64,000 nt of DNA from Mangrovimicrobium sp048323675 (GCF_048323675.1 NZ_JBLWFK010000001.1:496001-560000), one strand, 5' to 3'. Counted from the first letter of the stretch, positions 1 through 9,065 are shown. Program-made: numbers and translations. The notes: generated from the letters alone by a model not told the origin.

Positions 1-380
1 GGGTCGCGGAAATAGATCGACTGGAAGATGCCGTGATCGGTGGGGCCGATGACCTCCAGCCCTGCCGCCAGCAGTACTTGTCGGGCCGCTTCCAGCGCTG
101 CGGTATCCTCGACTTCGAAGGCGATGTGCTGCACCCAGTCCGGGGTGTTCGGATCGGCGCCCATCGGCGGTGAATTGGGCAGTTCGAAAAATGCCAGCAC
201 GTTGCCCATGCCGGCGTCCAGAAACACGTGCATGTAGGGGTCCTGCGCGCCGGTGGAAGGGACCTCGTTCTCCGCGATGGCGAGCACGAAGTCCATGCCC
301 AGCAGGCGCTGGTAGAAGTCCACAGTTTCCCGCGCGTCGCGGCAACGGTAGGCCACATGGTGAATCCGCTTGAGTTGCAT
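1..380 (-). CDS. VOC family (glyoxalase/dioxygenase-fold) protein, 3' end outside window
   Basis: The reading frame on the minus strand starts at the ATG at 380 and runs off the window edge, so about 126 residues are visible. It opens MQLKRIHHVAYRCRDARETV, a typical vicinal-oxygen-chelate first beta strand with a metal-type His, and later has QHIAFEVED, the second strand set. It starts 10 bp after the end of the HPPD gene on the same strand, so the two are probably co-transcribed. HPPD is itself a VOC enzyme, and a role near tyrosine or aromatic catabolism is a guess from position. The exact substrate cannot be read from the fragment. Confidence 0.85.
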   Translation of the reverse strand, partial: MQLKRIHHVAYRCRDARETVDFYQRLLGMDFVLAIAENEVPSTGAQDPYMHVFLDAGMGNVLAFFELPNSPPMGADPNTPDWVQHIAFEVEDTAALEAARQVLLAAGLEVIGPTDHGIFQSIYFRD

Positions 381-390
381 GGCCGCCTCC

Positions 391-1476
391 TCAGGTCGCG
401 GAGTGCGATGTGTCGAGCACACCGCGGCGCATCTGGTCCCTTTCTATCGAGGCGAACAGCGCCTGGAAGTTCCCCTCGCCAAAGCCCTCGTCGTCCTTGC
501 GCTGGATGAATTCGAAGAAAATCGGCCCGATCAGGGTTTCGGAGAATATCTGCAGCAGTAGCCGCGGGTGCTCGCCAGCGGTCGAACCGTCCAGCAGGAT
601 GCCCCGGGTTTGCAGTTCCGCAACCGGCTCCCCGTGCCCCGGCAGGCGCTCTTCCAGCATTTCGTAGTAGGTGTCCGGGGGCGCCGGCATGAAGGGTACG
701 CCGCGGGCCCGCAACCGGTCGAGGCAGGCCGGCAGGTCGTCACAGGCGAAGGCAATGTGCTGGATGCCCTCGCCGTTGTACTGCATCAGGTACTCCTCGA
801 TCTGCCCGTTGCCGCTGGCCTCCTCGTTGAGGGGAATGCGGATCTTGCCGTCGGGGGCGCTCATGGCGCGGGATTTCAGGCCGGTGTATTCACCCTTGAT
901 GTCGAAGTAGCGGATCTCGCGGAAGTTGAACAGTTCCTCGTAGTAATGGGCCCAGTAGTCCATGCGCCCGCGGTAGACGTTGTGGGTCAGGTGGTCGATA
1001 ACCCGGAAACCGCAACCCACGGGATGGCGCTCGACACCCGGCAGGTAGTTGAAGTCGATGTCGTAGATGGAGGAACCCTCCGCATAGCGGTCGATCAGGT
1101 AGATGATCGCCCCGCCGATGCCGCGAATCGCGGGCAGCTTCAGTTCCATCGGCCCCACCGGGATATCGATGGCCTGCGCACCCCTGGCCAGCGCCTGCCG
1201 GTAGGCCGCCGCCGCGTCGCGCACCCGGAAGGCCATGCCGCAGGCAGAGGGGCCGTGCTCTTTCGCGTGGAAGTACGCGGGCGAGCCCTCCTGGTAGTTG
1301 ATGATGAAATTGATATCACCCTGGCGCCACAGGTCCACCGCCTTGGAGCGATGGCTGGCCACGTGGCTGAACCCCAGCCGCTCGAATACCGCTTCGATGA
1401 CGCCGCGCTCGGTGGCGGCAAACTCGACGAACTCGAAGCCGTCGAGCCCCATGGGATTGTCAACTACGTCGGGCAT
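391..1476 (-). CDS. hppD: 4-hydroxyphenylpyruvate dioxygenase
   Basis: A 361-residue protein of the usual bacterial HPPD length. It converts 4-hydroxyphenylpyruvate to homogentisate in cytosolic tyrosine degradation. The C-terminal VOC domain carries the expected iron-binding pattern: VIDHLTHNV for the first His, GEGIQHIAFACDD for the second His, and IFFEFIQRK for the Glu. The substrate-pocket stretch GFGEGNFQALFASIERDQ near the end is very characteristic. The ATG at 1476 follows GGAG with good spacing. An Lrp/AsnC regulator is divergently transcribed 160 bp away, a common arrangement for amino-acid catabolic genes. The call is firm; the symbol follows the family name. Confidence 0.96.
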   Translation of the reverse strand: MPDVVDNPMGLDGFEFVEFAATERGVIEAVFERLGFSHVASHRSKAVDLWRQGDINFIINYQEGSPAYFHAKEHGPSACGMAFRVRDAAAAYRQALARGAQAIDIPVGPMELKLPAIRGIGGAIIYLIDRYAEGSSIYDIDFNYLPGVERHPVGCGFRVIDHLTHNVYRGRMDYWAHYYEELFNFREIRYFDIKGEYTGLKSRAMSAPDGKIRIPLNEEASGNGQIEEYLMQYNGEGIQHIAFACDDLPACLDRLRARGVPFMPAPPDTYYEMLEERLPGHGEPVAELQTRGILLDGSTAGEHPRLLLQIFSETLIGPIFFEFIQRKDDEGFGEGNFQALFASIERDQMRRGVLDTSHSAT

Positions 1477-1635
1477 AATCTGTCTCCGTTATTATCGGTC
1501 CGCCGCGGCGGACGCTCGTTACATGCCAATAGCGTAGTCCCGGGTGCCCGGCGTATTTGTTCTAATTACATCTGATCGGTGCTATAAACAGCAGGAAGTA
1601 TTCTGAAATTTCCCTTTTCAGGGGGGATTCTTGCC

Positions 1636-2097
1636 ATGGCACTGGATCGCGCAGAAGTGGACATCCTCCGTGTGTTGCAGGCAGAGGGGCGGATTTCCAA
1701 TGTCGAGCTGGCGGATCGGGTAGGACTCTCCGAGTCGCCCTGTTTCCGCCGGGTGAAGAAACTGGAGGACGGCGGCTATATCCGCGGCTACGGCGCGCGG
1801 CTGGACCAGCGCCGGCTGGGCCTGCAGGTGACGGCGTTCGTGCAGGTGATGCTGGAGAAGGGCGACGATCGCCAGCAGCGGGATTTCCTGGCGCGGGTGG
1901 AGGCGGAGGAATACATCGTCGAGTGCCACGCCATGAGCGGGTCCCACGATTACCTGATGAAAATTCTCGCCTACAGCATGGATCATTTCTCCGACCTGTG
2001 CATGAACCGGGTACTGAAATTCCCCGGGGTAAAGAACATCGAGTCCAATTTCAGCCTGCTGGCGGTGAAGGAGGGCGGCGCCCTGCCGGTGCGCTGA
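1636..2097 (+). CDS. Lrp/AsnC family transcriptional regulator
   Basis: 153 residues, the normal length for the family. The N-terminal winged helix-turn-helix is seen in LDRAEVDILRVLQAEGRISNVELADRVGLSESPCFRRVKKLE (residues about 3-45), and the C-terminal RAM/ligand-binding domain includes VECHAMSGSHDYLMKI. It is divergent from hppD, so the simplest inference is that it controls tyrosine degradation in response to an aromatic amino acid; this is inference from position. The DUF2164 gene starts 13 bp downstream. A weak promoter candidate (TATAAA at 1583-1588) lies upstream. Confidence 0.93.
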   Translation: MALDRAEVDILRVLQAEGRISNVELADRVGLSESPCFRRVKKLEDGGYIRGYGARLDQRRLGLQVTAFVQVMLEKGDDRQQRDFLARVEAEEYIVECHAMSGSHDYLMKILAYSMDHFSDLCMNRVLKFPGVKNIESNFSLLAVKEGGALPVR

Positions 2098-2110
2098 GGA
2101 GGCGAACGTT

Positions 2111-2365
2111 ATGGAGAAGATGCAGTTCAGCAGGGAAGAAAAGGCGCAGATGGTGCGCAAGGTACAGCTGTACTTCAGCGAGGAACTGGGCCAGGAGATC
2201 GGCGGCTTTGACGCCGAATTCCTGGTGGATTTTTTCGCCGGGGAGATCGGCCCGTTTTTCTACAATCGCGGTCTCTACGACGCGGAGTCCGCAGTGACGG
2301 AAAAGCTGGCGGAGATTTCTGATTTATTATTGCAGCTGGAGCGTCCGGTAAACCCGGGGCGTTGA
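2111..2365 (+). CDS. DUF2164 family protein
   Basis: 84 residues with a GAGGAGG ribosome-binding site just before the ATG. The pattern FSREEKAQMVRKVQLYFSEEL, then IGGFDAEFLVDFFAGEIGPFFYNRGLYDA, matches the small DUF2164 family of cytosolic proteins. No function is established. It follows the Lrp regulator by 13 bp and is probably co-transcribed with it. The stop codon lies inside the left arm of a strong hairpin (2351-2380). Confidence 0.85.
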   Translation: MEKMQFSREEKAQMVRKVQLYFSEELGQEIGGFDAEFLVDFFAGEIGPFFYNRGLYDAESAVTEKLAEISDLLLQLERPVNPGR

Positions 2366-2380
2366 AGCCCGCCCGGGGTT
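2351..2380 (+). terminator. Strong hairpin at the end of the DUF2164 gene (no U tract)
   Basis: AACCCGGGGCG (2351-2361) pairs with CGCCCGGGGTT (2370-2380) with one G-G mismatch around an 8-nt loop. The left arm overlaps the stop codon region of the upstream gene. There is no following T run, so it may be an mRNA-stabilising or partial-termination structure rather than a classic intrinsic terminator. Confidence 0.3.
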
Positions 2381-2416
2381 GACTGCTGCTCGCTGGAGAA
2401 CAAGGAGAAACAAGCT

Positions 2417-2944
2417 ATGGAATGCCCTGCCTGCAAGAGCACATTTGCCCACGTGGAAATTGACGGTATCCAGGTCGATATCTGCAAGGGAGGCTGTGGT
2501 GGAATCTGGTTCGATACCTTCGAGTTCCGCAAGTTTGACGAGCCCCACGAGGAGGCGGGGACCGAGTTGCTGAATATCCCGGTCGACCCTACAGTCAAGG
2601 TGGATCGCGAAGTCCGCATCAACTGTCCAAAGTGTGACAACATTACGCTGATGCGCAATTTCTTCAGCGTTAAAAAGGAAGTGGAAATCGACACCTGCGC
2701 CAACTGCGCCGGAGTCTGGCTGGACATGGGGGAGTTGAACCACATCCGCAAGCAGTACGCTTCCGAGGAGGAGCGCAAGGCCGATGCCGCCGCGGCCTTC
2801 GACGAGATGTTCGGCCCGGAACTGGAACGCCTGAAGCTGGAGCGCGAACACAAGCTGGAAAATGCCAGGCGCATCGCCAATATGCTGAAGTTTATCTGCC
2901 CCTCATACTACCTGCCCGGCAATCAGGATGGTGGGGCGTTCTAG
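2417..2944 (+). CDS. zf-TFIIB zinc-ribbon protein (two ribbons)
   Basis: 175 residues. Two zinc ribbons are visible: MECPACKSTF...CKGGCGGIWFD (residues about 1-36) and NCPKCDNITL...CANCAGVWLDMGEL (about 73-108). Each has a CxxC pair and the conserved GxWxD motif of the TFIIB-type zinc-ribbon family. The C-terminal third is charged and helical (EERKADAAAAFDEMF, ELERLKLERE), likely a coiled coil. The family is cytosolic and its role is unknown in bacteria. Confidence 0.88.
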   Translation: MECPACKSTFAHVEIDGIQVDICKGGCGGIWFDTFEFRKFDEPHEEAGTELLNIPVDPTVKVDREVRINCPKCDNITLMRNFFSVKKEVEIDTCANCAGVWLDMGELNHIRKQYASEEERKADAAAAFDEMFGPELERLKLEREHKLENARRIANMLKFICPSYYLPGNQDGGAF

Positions 2945-2989
2945 TCCGCTCAGGCCGTTGGAAGCGCTGGCGACGATTGCGAGGTCACG

Positions 2990-3673
2990 ATGTATACGCT
3001 GTATATCGCCAACAAGAACTATTCCTCCTGGTCCCTGCGGCCATGGATTTTGCTGCAGGCGCTGCAGATTCCCTTCGAGGAAGTGCTGACACCCTTTGAC
3101 CAGGGGTCGAGCTGGGAGAGCTTCCGGCGCTTCAGTCCGACCGGCCTGGTACCCTGCCTGGTGGACGGGGAGCGCTCGTTGTGGGATTCGCTGGGCATCG
3201 TCGAATACGTGGCGGAGGACTACCTGGAGGTCTGGCCGGCGAGCCGCGATGCGCGGGCCTGGGCGCGCTGCGCCGTGGCGGAAATGCACGCGGGTTTCGG
3301 CGCACTGCGGCGTATTTGCCCGATGAATTGCGGCCTGCGGGTGGAACTGGTCCGGGTCGACGCAAACCTGCGCCATGACCTGGCCCGGCTCGACGAGTTG
3401 TGGCAGCAGGGGCTGGGTCGATTCGGCGGCCCGTTCCTGGCGGGCGGCGCGTTTACCGCGGTCGACGCGTTTTTTGCCCCGGTAGTGTTCCGCATCCAGT
3501 CCTATGGCCTGCGCCTGTCCGCAGCCTCGGATGCCTACGCGCAGCGCATGCTGGCCCTGCCGGGTATGCGCGGCTGGGAGACCGCGGCCCTGCAGGAACC
3601 CTGGCGGGAAGAGCAGCACGAACTCGAAATACTGGAATACGGCCGGATAACCCGGGATCTGCGCCTCGCCTGA
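2990..3673 (+). CDS. Glutathione S-transferase family protein
   Basis: 227 residues. The thioredoxin-like N-terminus reads LYIANKNYSSWSLRPWILLQAL (residues 3-24), in which SSWSLRPW supplies the catalytic Ser typical of this GST subgroup. LWDSLGIVEYVAE (64-76) is the glutathione gamma-glutamyl contact, normally ESxAI. The all-alpha C-terminal half follows. The start has GAGG upstream. A cytosolic detoxification or isomerase role is likely; the substrate is unknown. Confidence 0.9.
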   Translation: MYTLYIANKNYSSWSLRPWILLQALQIPFEEVLTPFDQGSSWESFRRFSPTGLVPCLVDGERSLWDSLGIVEYVAEDYLEVWPASRDARAWARCAVAEMHAGFGALRRICPMNCGLRVELVRVDANLRHDLARLDELWQQGLGRFGGPFLAGGAFTAVDAFFAPVVFRIQSYGLRLSAASDAYAQRMLALPGMRGWETAALQEPWREEQHELEILEYGRITRDLRLA

Positions 3674-3706
3674 AGTCGCAGGGTAACAATCGATACAGGA
3701 ATGACT

Positions 3707-4396
3707 ATGCCTCACCATGAGAAACACCGCTCACATCGTGTGGGCTGGCTGCGGGCGGCGGTACTGGGCGCCAACGACGGCATCGTTTCCACTGCCAGCC
3801 TGATCATCGGTGTCGCTGCAGCGAATAGTTCCCGCGAGGGCATCTTGTTGGCGGGCATTGCCGGGCTGGTGGCCGGGGCCATGTCGATGGCCGCCGGTGA
3901 ATACGTATCGGTCAGTTCCCAGGCGGATACTGAGAGGGCCGACCTGAAAATCGAGGCCGCGGCGCTGGACAAGCACTACGAGGCCGAGGTGAGGGAACTC
4001 GCTGAAATTTACCAGAAACGCGGCCTGGATCCCGCGCTGGCCCACGAGGTGGCGGAGAAACTGATGGAGCACGATGCCATCGGCGCCCACGCGCGCGATG
4101 AAATCGGCATCACCGAAAATGGCAATGCGCAGCCGGTGCAGGCGGCGGTATTCTCCGCGGCGACGTTTACTGTCGGGGCGGCCCTGCCCCTGGCCTTTGC
4201 CTGGCTGGCCCACGGGCCGCTGTTGATTCCCCTGGTGGCTATCGCGTCTCTGTGTTTTCTCGCCATCCTCGGTGCCGTCGCGGCGCGGGCGGGAGGTGCG
4301 CCGCTGCTGGTGGGGGCGGCGAGGGTCACTTTCTGGGGCACCATGGCCATGCTGTTGACCGCAGCGATCGGCCGCCTGTTCGGCGTCAGCGTCTAG
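3707..4396 (+). CDS. VIT1/CCC1-type iron/manganese transporter family protein
   Basis: About 229 residues from the ATG at 3707, which has AGGA 6 nt upstream; a second ATG lies at 3701. The N-terminus HRSHRVGWLRAAVLGANDGIVSTASL is the diagnostic first helix of the VIT/CCC1 family, followed by GLVAGAMSMAAGEYVSVSSQ, the second helix. A charged cytosolic segment (about 80-145) and three C-terminal helices complete the fold. Known members move Fe2+ or Mn2+ across membranes. It is convergent with the response-regulator gene 34 bp away. Confidence 0.92.
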   Translation: MPHHEKHRSHRVGWLRAAVLGANDGIVSTASLIIGVAAANSSREGILLAGIAGLVAGAMSMAAGEYVSVSSQADTERADLKIEAAALDKHYEAEVRELAEIYQKRGLDPALAHEVAEKLMEHDAIGAHARDEIGITENGNAQPVQAAVFSAATFTVGAALPLAFAWLAHGPLLIPLVAIASLCFLAILGAVAARAGGAPLLVGAARVTFWGTMAMLLTAAIGRLFGVSV

Positions 4397-4430
4397 CTGT
4401 CGCCACCCGACGGCGGGCGCCGCAACGCGT

Positions 4431-5369
4431 TCACACCTCGTCCAGCAGGAAACGCAGGGCGATGGCGGCCGCCGAGGTCCGGTTGTCCACTTCCAGTTTG
4501 CGGAAAATCTGTTCCAGGTGCTTGTTGACCGTGCGCGGGCTGGTATCGAGAATCTGGCCGATTTCCCGGTTGGTCTTGCCCTTGCCGATCCAGTACAGCA
4601 CTTCCGATTCGCGCTCCGTCACCGGCAGGTGGTGGCGCAGTTTTTCCGGGCCGGTGGGCGCCTGGCCGTCGAGCAGGCGCAGCATGGTCTCGCCGCTGGA
4701 GGCCTGTCCCACCAGCTTGACCTGCAGCGGATAGTCCAGGGCGCCGAGCGGTAGCGTCTGTCCGTTGGCGGGCTTGAAGGCCATCCAGTGGCGCAGTTGC
4801 CCGGGCAACTGGCTGGCCAGCCAGGTCTCGTCGATGCCCGCGCGCCGGAACAGGTCGCGGGTTTGTGGCGTGGCCCACAGCATTTCGCCTTTTTCGCTCA
4901 CGCTGAACAGGTGCTGGCCGGTGGAATCGAGGGCCAGTTGCGCGCTGTTTTTCAGTTTGGCGTTGGCCAGGTGGACGCGCATGCGCGCCACCAGCTCGTC
5001 GATATTCACCGGCTTGGTCAGGTAGTCGACACCGCCGGCGTCGAGGCCCTTGACCACGCTGTCGGTATCGGTGAGCCCGGTCATGAAGATCACCGGCACG
5101 TCAGCCAGGTGGGGGTCGGCCTTGAGGATACGGCAGGTGTCGAAACCGTCGAGGGCGGGCATGATCGCATCCAGCAGGATGATGTCCGGGTGAATCTTGC
5201 TGGCAATGGCGAGGGCCTGGCGGCCCTCGAGGGCGATGAGAACCGTGTAGCCCTCCTGTTCCAGCGCGGCATTGATCATGCTCAGGCTGTCCGGGGAGTC
5301 GTCGACCACCAGCACCACGCCCTTGGAGGGCTCCACTGCCGGTTTGGTATCAGGCAGTACCTGTGTCAT
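4431..5369 (-). CDS. Response regulator, REC plus LuxR-type HTH
   Basis: 312 residues. The N-terminal receiver domain has VVDDSPDS, phospho-acceptor Asp67 in IILLDAIMPALDGFD, and FMTGLTDTDSVVKGLDAGGVDYLTKPV. A middle PAS-like region (about 140-225) follows, then a C-terminal LuxR HTH: LPVTERESEVLYWIGKGKTN, REIGQILDTSPRTVNKHL, EQIFRKLEV. The ATG overlaps the stop of the upstream kinase gene as TGATG, so translation is coupled and this is the cognate output of the NCS1-kinase fusion. Confidence 0.93.
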   Translation of the reverse strand: MTQVLPDTKPAVEPSKGVVLVVDDSPDSLSMINAALEQEGYTVLIALEGRQALAIASKIHPDIILLDAIMPALDGFDTCRILKADPHLADVPVIFMTGLTDTDSVVKGLDAGGVDYLTKPVNIDELVARMRVHLANAKLKNSAQLALDSTGQHLFSVSEKGEMLWATPQTRDLFRRAGIDETWLASQLPGQLRHWMAFKPANGQTLPLGALDYPLQVKLVGQASSGETMLRLLDGQAPTGPEKLRHHLPVTERESEVLYWIGKGKTNREIGQILDTSPRTVNKHLEQIFRKLEVDNRTSAAAIALRFLLDEV

Positions 5370-8300
5370 CAGGTTTCACTCCTGTTGAGTAGTTCGACAA
5401 TCTCGGCATAGCGCATCTGGCGCGCCAGCATGGCGAGCTGTTCCAGTGCCGCCGCCGGCAGTATACCGTCCAGCTGCAACTGGTCGAGTTCCTCCGTGAC
5501 GCCGCGGGTATAGCCGATCTCGGCATAGGCGCGCAGGCGGCTGGCGCTGGCCGCGGCAGCGGGTGACAGTTGCAGGATGGCCGGGGATTTCGGCTCCCCC
5601 GGTTTCGGCGGCGCGTACGTCCAGGTCAGCCCGAGCAGGTTGGACAGCACGTCGGTAAGGACCGAGAAGCGGATGGGTTTGACCATGTAGGCATCGTGTG
5701 CCGCGTCCGGCATATCCTCCGCGCGGCGTTCCTGCGCGTCAGCGGACACCATGACGATGGGGACGTTGAGGCCGCGTTTGCGCAACCTCCGCGCCAGCTC
5801 CATCCCGTCCATGCCGGGCATTGATACGTCCAGCAGGAATGCGTCTGGTGTGTGTGACTCCAGCAATGCCAGGCAGGCTTCGGCGTCCCCGGCTTCAAGG
5901 ATGCTGAAGCCCAGGGGCGCGAGGTAATCCGCCATCAGGCTGCGATGGGTGGGTTCGTCGTCCACCACCAGCAGGGTGCGTTGCTCGCCGGTAAAACCGG
6001 TGATGTGCTCGCTGGCGGGCGCGGCAGTGAGCTGGGGGCCGGCACTGTTCAGCATCAGGCTCAGGGTAAAGGTGCTGCCGCTGCCCGGCGTGCTCCTGAC
6101 CTCGAGGTCGCCGCCCATGATCTCCGAGAGCAACTTGACGATGGTGAGGCCCAGGCCGGTGCCCGCGACCTCCGGGTTGCCATTGGTATGGGCGCGCTCG
6201 AAGGGATTGAAAATACGCTGCAGGTCGCTGGCGGCGATGCCCACGCCAGTGTCGCTGACACTGATCTTGGCGACCTGGTTGCGGTAGGTGATCTTCAGCA
6301 CCACCTCGCCGTGGTGGGTGAATTTCACCGCGTTGGAGAGCAGGTTGATCAGGATCTGCCGCAGGCGCTTGCCGTCGGTGTAGACGAAGCGCGGCAGGTG
6401 CGGGTCGTTCTCGTAGCGGAAGCTGATGCTCTTGCCCGCGGCCTGCAGGGAGAACATGTTGACGATCTCGTCGAGCATCGCCGCGAGGTCCACCTTGGCG
6501 CGGTGAATCTGCAGTTTGCCCGCCTCGATGCGCGAGATGTCCAGCAGGCCCTCGATCAGGTCCGCCAGGTATTCCCCCGAGCGGCGGATGATGGCGATGG
6601 AGTCGCGGCGGTCCTCGGGGATGCGCTCGTCGCGGGCCAGGATCTGGGTGTAGCCGAGGATGGACTGCAGCGGGGTGCGCAATTCGTGGCTGATGCCCGA
6701 GAGGTAGCGGCTCTTGGCGTCGTTGGCGGCCTCGGCTATTTCCTTGGCGGTTTGCAGTTCGCGGTCGGTCTGCCGGTGGGCCTCGATCTCGTGCAGCAGC
6801 AGTTCGGTCTGCCGCGCGGTTTCCTCGTGGGCCACGGCGCGGCTCTCGTGGGCCAGCAGGAACAGCCAGGCGATCACCCCGAACACGATCATCAGCAGGA
6901 AGAACAGCGTGTTGAGCAGTTCCTGCAGGGTCTGCGCCATCTCCGCACCCTGCGGATCGATGTGGTAGTAGGCCAGCGACAACATCGCCGCGTTGGCCAG
7001 CGATATCAGGAACAGGATGCTGACGAAGCGGCCGAGGCGGCTGTCGATCCGGCGCATGGCCGGGCCGGGCAGCAGCTTGCCGAGAAACTGCGCCACCTGG
7101 ATCGAGAAGCGCGCGTCGCTCTTGCAGCTGTCGTAGCAGCGCGAATCCAGGGTGCAGCAGAGGGAGCAGATCGGCCCCTGGTAGGCGGGGCAGTGGCTGA
7201 TATCCTCGGTTTCGAAGTGGTTCTCGCAGATGACGCACTCATGCTCGTGGCGCGCCAGCAGGTTTTCATCCGGGCTGCGGGCGATGTAGTAGCGGCCCCG
7301 GGTCATGAAGGCGATCAGCGGCACCATCACGAAAGTGCAGCCGAGTGTGATGAAGTGGGTCAGCGCCGCCGGTACCGGGCCGAACACGCCGAGGTGGCAG
7401 AGCATGCCGATGGTAGTGGAGACGAACATCGAGCCCACCCCCACCGGGTTGATGTCGTAGAGGTGGGCGCGCTTGAACTCGATGAAGGGCGGGGAGAGCC
7501 CGAGGCGCTTGTTGATCATCAGGTCGGCGGAGAGTGACCCCAGCCAGCTCACGGCGATGATCGCAAAGGCCGACAGGATGTTCTCCAGCGCCCGGTAAAT
7601 CCCCAGTTCCATCAGCAGCAGCGCGATGGCCACGTTGAACACCAGCCAGACTACCCGGCCCGGGTGGTTGTGGGTCAGGCGGGAAAAGAAATTGGACCAG
7701 GCGATGGAGCCCGCGTAGGCGTTGGTCACGTTGATCTTGAGCTGGGAGATGATCACCATCACCCCGGCCAGCACCAGCGCGATGGTCGGCGAGTTGGTCA
7801 GGTAGTTGTAGGCGCCCTGGTACATGTGGGTCGGGTCCGCCGCCAGTTCCGGATCCACGCCCTTGCTCAGCGCCAGCCAGGCGAGGAAGGAGCCCAGCAG
7901 CATCTTGGGTACACCGACGAAAACCCAGCCCGGTCCGGCGCTGACCAGGGCCATCCACCAGCGCAGCCTGCCGGTTTCCTCCTGCGGCGGCAGGAAGCGC
8001 AGGTAGTCGACCTGTTCGCCAATTTGCGCCATCAGTGCGAACAGGATCGAGGCGGCGGCGCCGAACAGCAGCAGGTCGAAGCTGCCGCCGCGCTCGGCGA
8101 CCGCCCCGCTGCCGGGAAAGTCCATCCAGCCGCCGATGTTGTGCCATTCGTTCCAGGCGATGGCCGCTACTGCAAGAATTTGCAAGCCCACCCAAAGGTA
8201 CTGGGTGCCCACCTGAAAGCGGGAGATGAAGGTGATGCCGTGGGTGACGATGGGGATCACCGCCACCGCGCAGAGGATATAGCCAAGTGCCGGCGGGATG

Positions 8301-8740
8301 CCGAACAGGGCTTTCAGCGCCATCGCCAGGATGGCGGCCTCGATGGCGAAAAACAGGAAGGTAAACGAGGCGTAGATCAGTGAGGTGATGGTGGAACCGA
8401 GGTAACCGAAGCCGGCGCCGCGGGTCAGCAGGTCGATGTCCACGCCGTACTTGGCGGCGTGGTAGGTGATCGGCAGGCCGGTCACGAAGATCACCAGGCC
8501 CACCGTGAGCATGGCCCAGAAGGCGTTGGTGAAACCGTAACTCAGGGTGATGGCACCGCCGATCGCCTCCAGCGCGAGAAAGGCAGCGGCCCCGCCCAGC
8601 GCGGTGGTCGCCACCACCCAGGGGCTGAAGCGCCGCGCCCGCTTGGCGGTAAAGCGCAGCGCGTAGTCCTCCAGCGTCTGGTTGCCCACCCACTGGTTGT
8701 ACTGGCGCCGGGTGCGGAATATGTGCTGTGAAGGGCGCAT
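5369..8740 (-). CDS. NCS1 transporter-like domain fused to hybrid histidine kinase
   Basis: About 1123 residues from the ATG at 8740; the frame stays open to a GTG at 8803, a possible longer start, and residue numbers here use that GTG. Residues about 35-505 form a multi-helix region like NCS1 nucleobase:cation symporters (DYALRFTAKRARRFSPW at the start). A Cys-rich patch at 523-560 (C523, C526, C538, C546, C549, C550, C556, C560) may bind zinc. Two helices follow (593-613, 630-652), then HisKA with His706 (SGISHELRTPLQS), a HATPase (NAVKF, DTGVGI, GTGLGL) and a REC domain with Asp992. It resembles CbrA in logic (transporter-sensor fusion) but with a different transporter family. It probably senses or imports a nucleobase-like solute; that is inference. 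Confidence 0.9.
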   Translation of the reverse strand: MRPSQHIFRTRRQYNQWVGNQTLEDYALRFTAKRARRFSPWVVATTALGGAAAFLALEAIGGAITLSYGFTNAFWAMLTVGLVIFVTGLPITYHAAKYGVDIDLLTRGAGFGYLGSTITSLIYASFTFLFFAIEAAILAMALKALFGIPPALGYILCAVAVIPIVTHGITFISRFQVGTQYLWVGLQILAVAAIAWNEWHNIGGWMDFPGSGAVAERGGSFDLLLFGAAASILFALMAQIGEQVDYLRFLPPQEETGRLRWWMALVSAGPGWVFVGVPKMLLGSFLAWLALSKGVDPELAADPTHMYQGAYNYLTNSPTIALVLAGVMVIISQLKINVTNAYAGSIAWSNFFSRLTHNHPGRVVWLVFNVAIALLLMELGIYRALENILSAFAIIAVSWLGSLSADLMINKRLGLSPPFIEFKRAHLYDINPVGVGSMFVSTTIGMLCHLGVFGPVPAALTHFITLGCTFVMVPLIAFMTRGRYYIARSPDENLLARHEHECVICENHFETEDISHCPAYQGPICSLCCTLDSRCYDSCKSDARFSIQVAQFLGKLLPGPAMRRIDSRLGRFVSILFLISLANAAMLSLAYYHIDPQGAEMAQTLQELLNTLFFLLMIVFGVIAWLFLLAHESRAVAHEETARQTELLLHEIEAHRQTDRELQTAKEIAEAANDAKSRYLSGISHELRTPLQSILGYTQILARDERIPEDRRDSIAIIRRSGEYLADLIEGLLDISRIEAGKLQIHRAKVDLAAMLDEIVNMFSLQAAGKSISFRYENDPHLPRFVYTDGKRLRQILINLLSNAVKFTHHGEVVLKITYRNQVAKISVSDTGVGIAASDLQRIFNPFERAHTNGNPEVAGTGLGLTIVKLLSEIMGGDLEVRSTPGSGSTFTLSLMLNSAGPQLTAAPASEHITGFTGEQRTLLVVDDEPTHRSLMADYLAPLGFSILEAGDAEACLALLESHTPDAFLLDVSMPGMDGMELARRLRKRGLNVPIVMVSADAQERRAEDMPDAAHDAYMVKPIRFSVLTDVLSNLLGLTWTYAPPKPGEPKSPAILQLSPAAAASASRLRAYAEIGYTRGVTEELDQLQLDGILPAAALEQLAMLARQMRYAEIVELLNRSET

Positions 8741-9065
8741 TGACTCGGTCTGGTTGGCCTGTTTTATGTGGTGTACCCGTATTGGCAGCAAGTTACATGC
8801 CACCGCTCAGCACGGACGCAGGAAGGCAGGGAGTATCTCAGGAAGCCCGAAAGGGCGCCAATACGTTATTTGACGCAGGCCGCGTCGCCCTTTGCCGGAG
8901 GCTGAATCAGGCCGGCGGCGTGCAGGTGGGGCGCCAGCTGCTAAAGTGGAAGAGTCTCGCTGTCGAAGCGGGAGGCGTCCGTACAGTATGTGGGTCACAG
9001 GGCCGGATGACTGCCGGGCTCTCCACAGGCCCCGGGAGTGGCGCGCAGCCGCCGCAGGAGAAACC
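8741..9065. other. Intergenic region between the kinase fusion and the SRPBCC gene
   Basis: A 325-bp stretch between divergent genes. It contains the alternative GTG start of the kinase gene (8803) and an open frame leading into the SRPBCC gene that has no convincing start before 9066. A short G-C hairpin-like stretch (GCCCGAAAGGGC, about 8848-8859) is visible. I see no RNA gene or clear operator. Confidence 0.4.

Noticed and set aside
1557..1588. Possible sigma-70 promoter before the Lrp gene
   Set aside because: The -10 TATAAA is fair but the -35 is poor or wrongly spaced, so I did not list it as a feature.
5945..7537. 530-residue plus-strand frame opposite the kinase fusion
   Set aside because: It is the antisense shadow of a clear NCS1/kinase gene in a high-GC region; it has no recognisable domain and no ribosome-binding site.
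8892..9065. Upstream extension of the SRPBCC frame
   Set aside because: The signal peptide starts at the ATG at 9066, with a good ribosome-binding site; the extension shows no homology.
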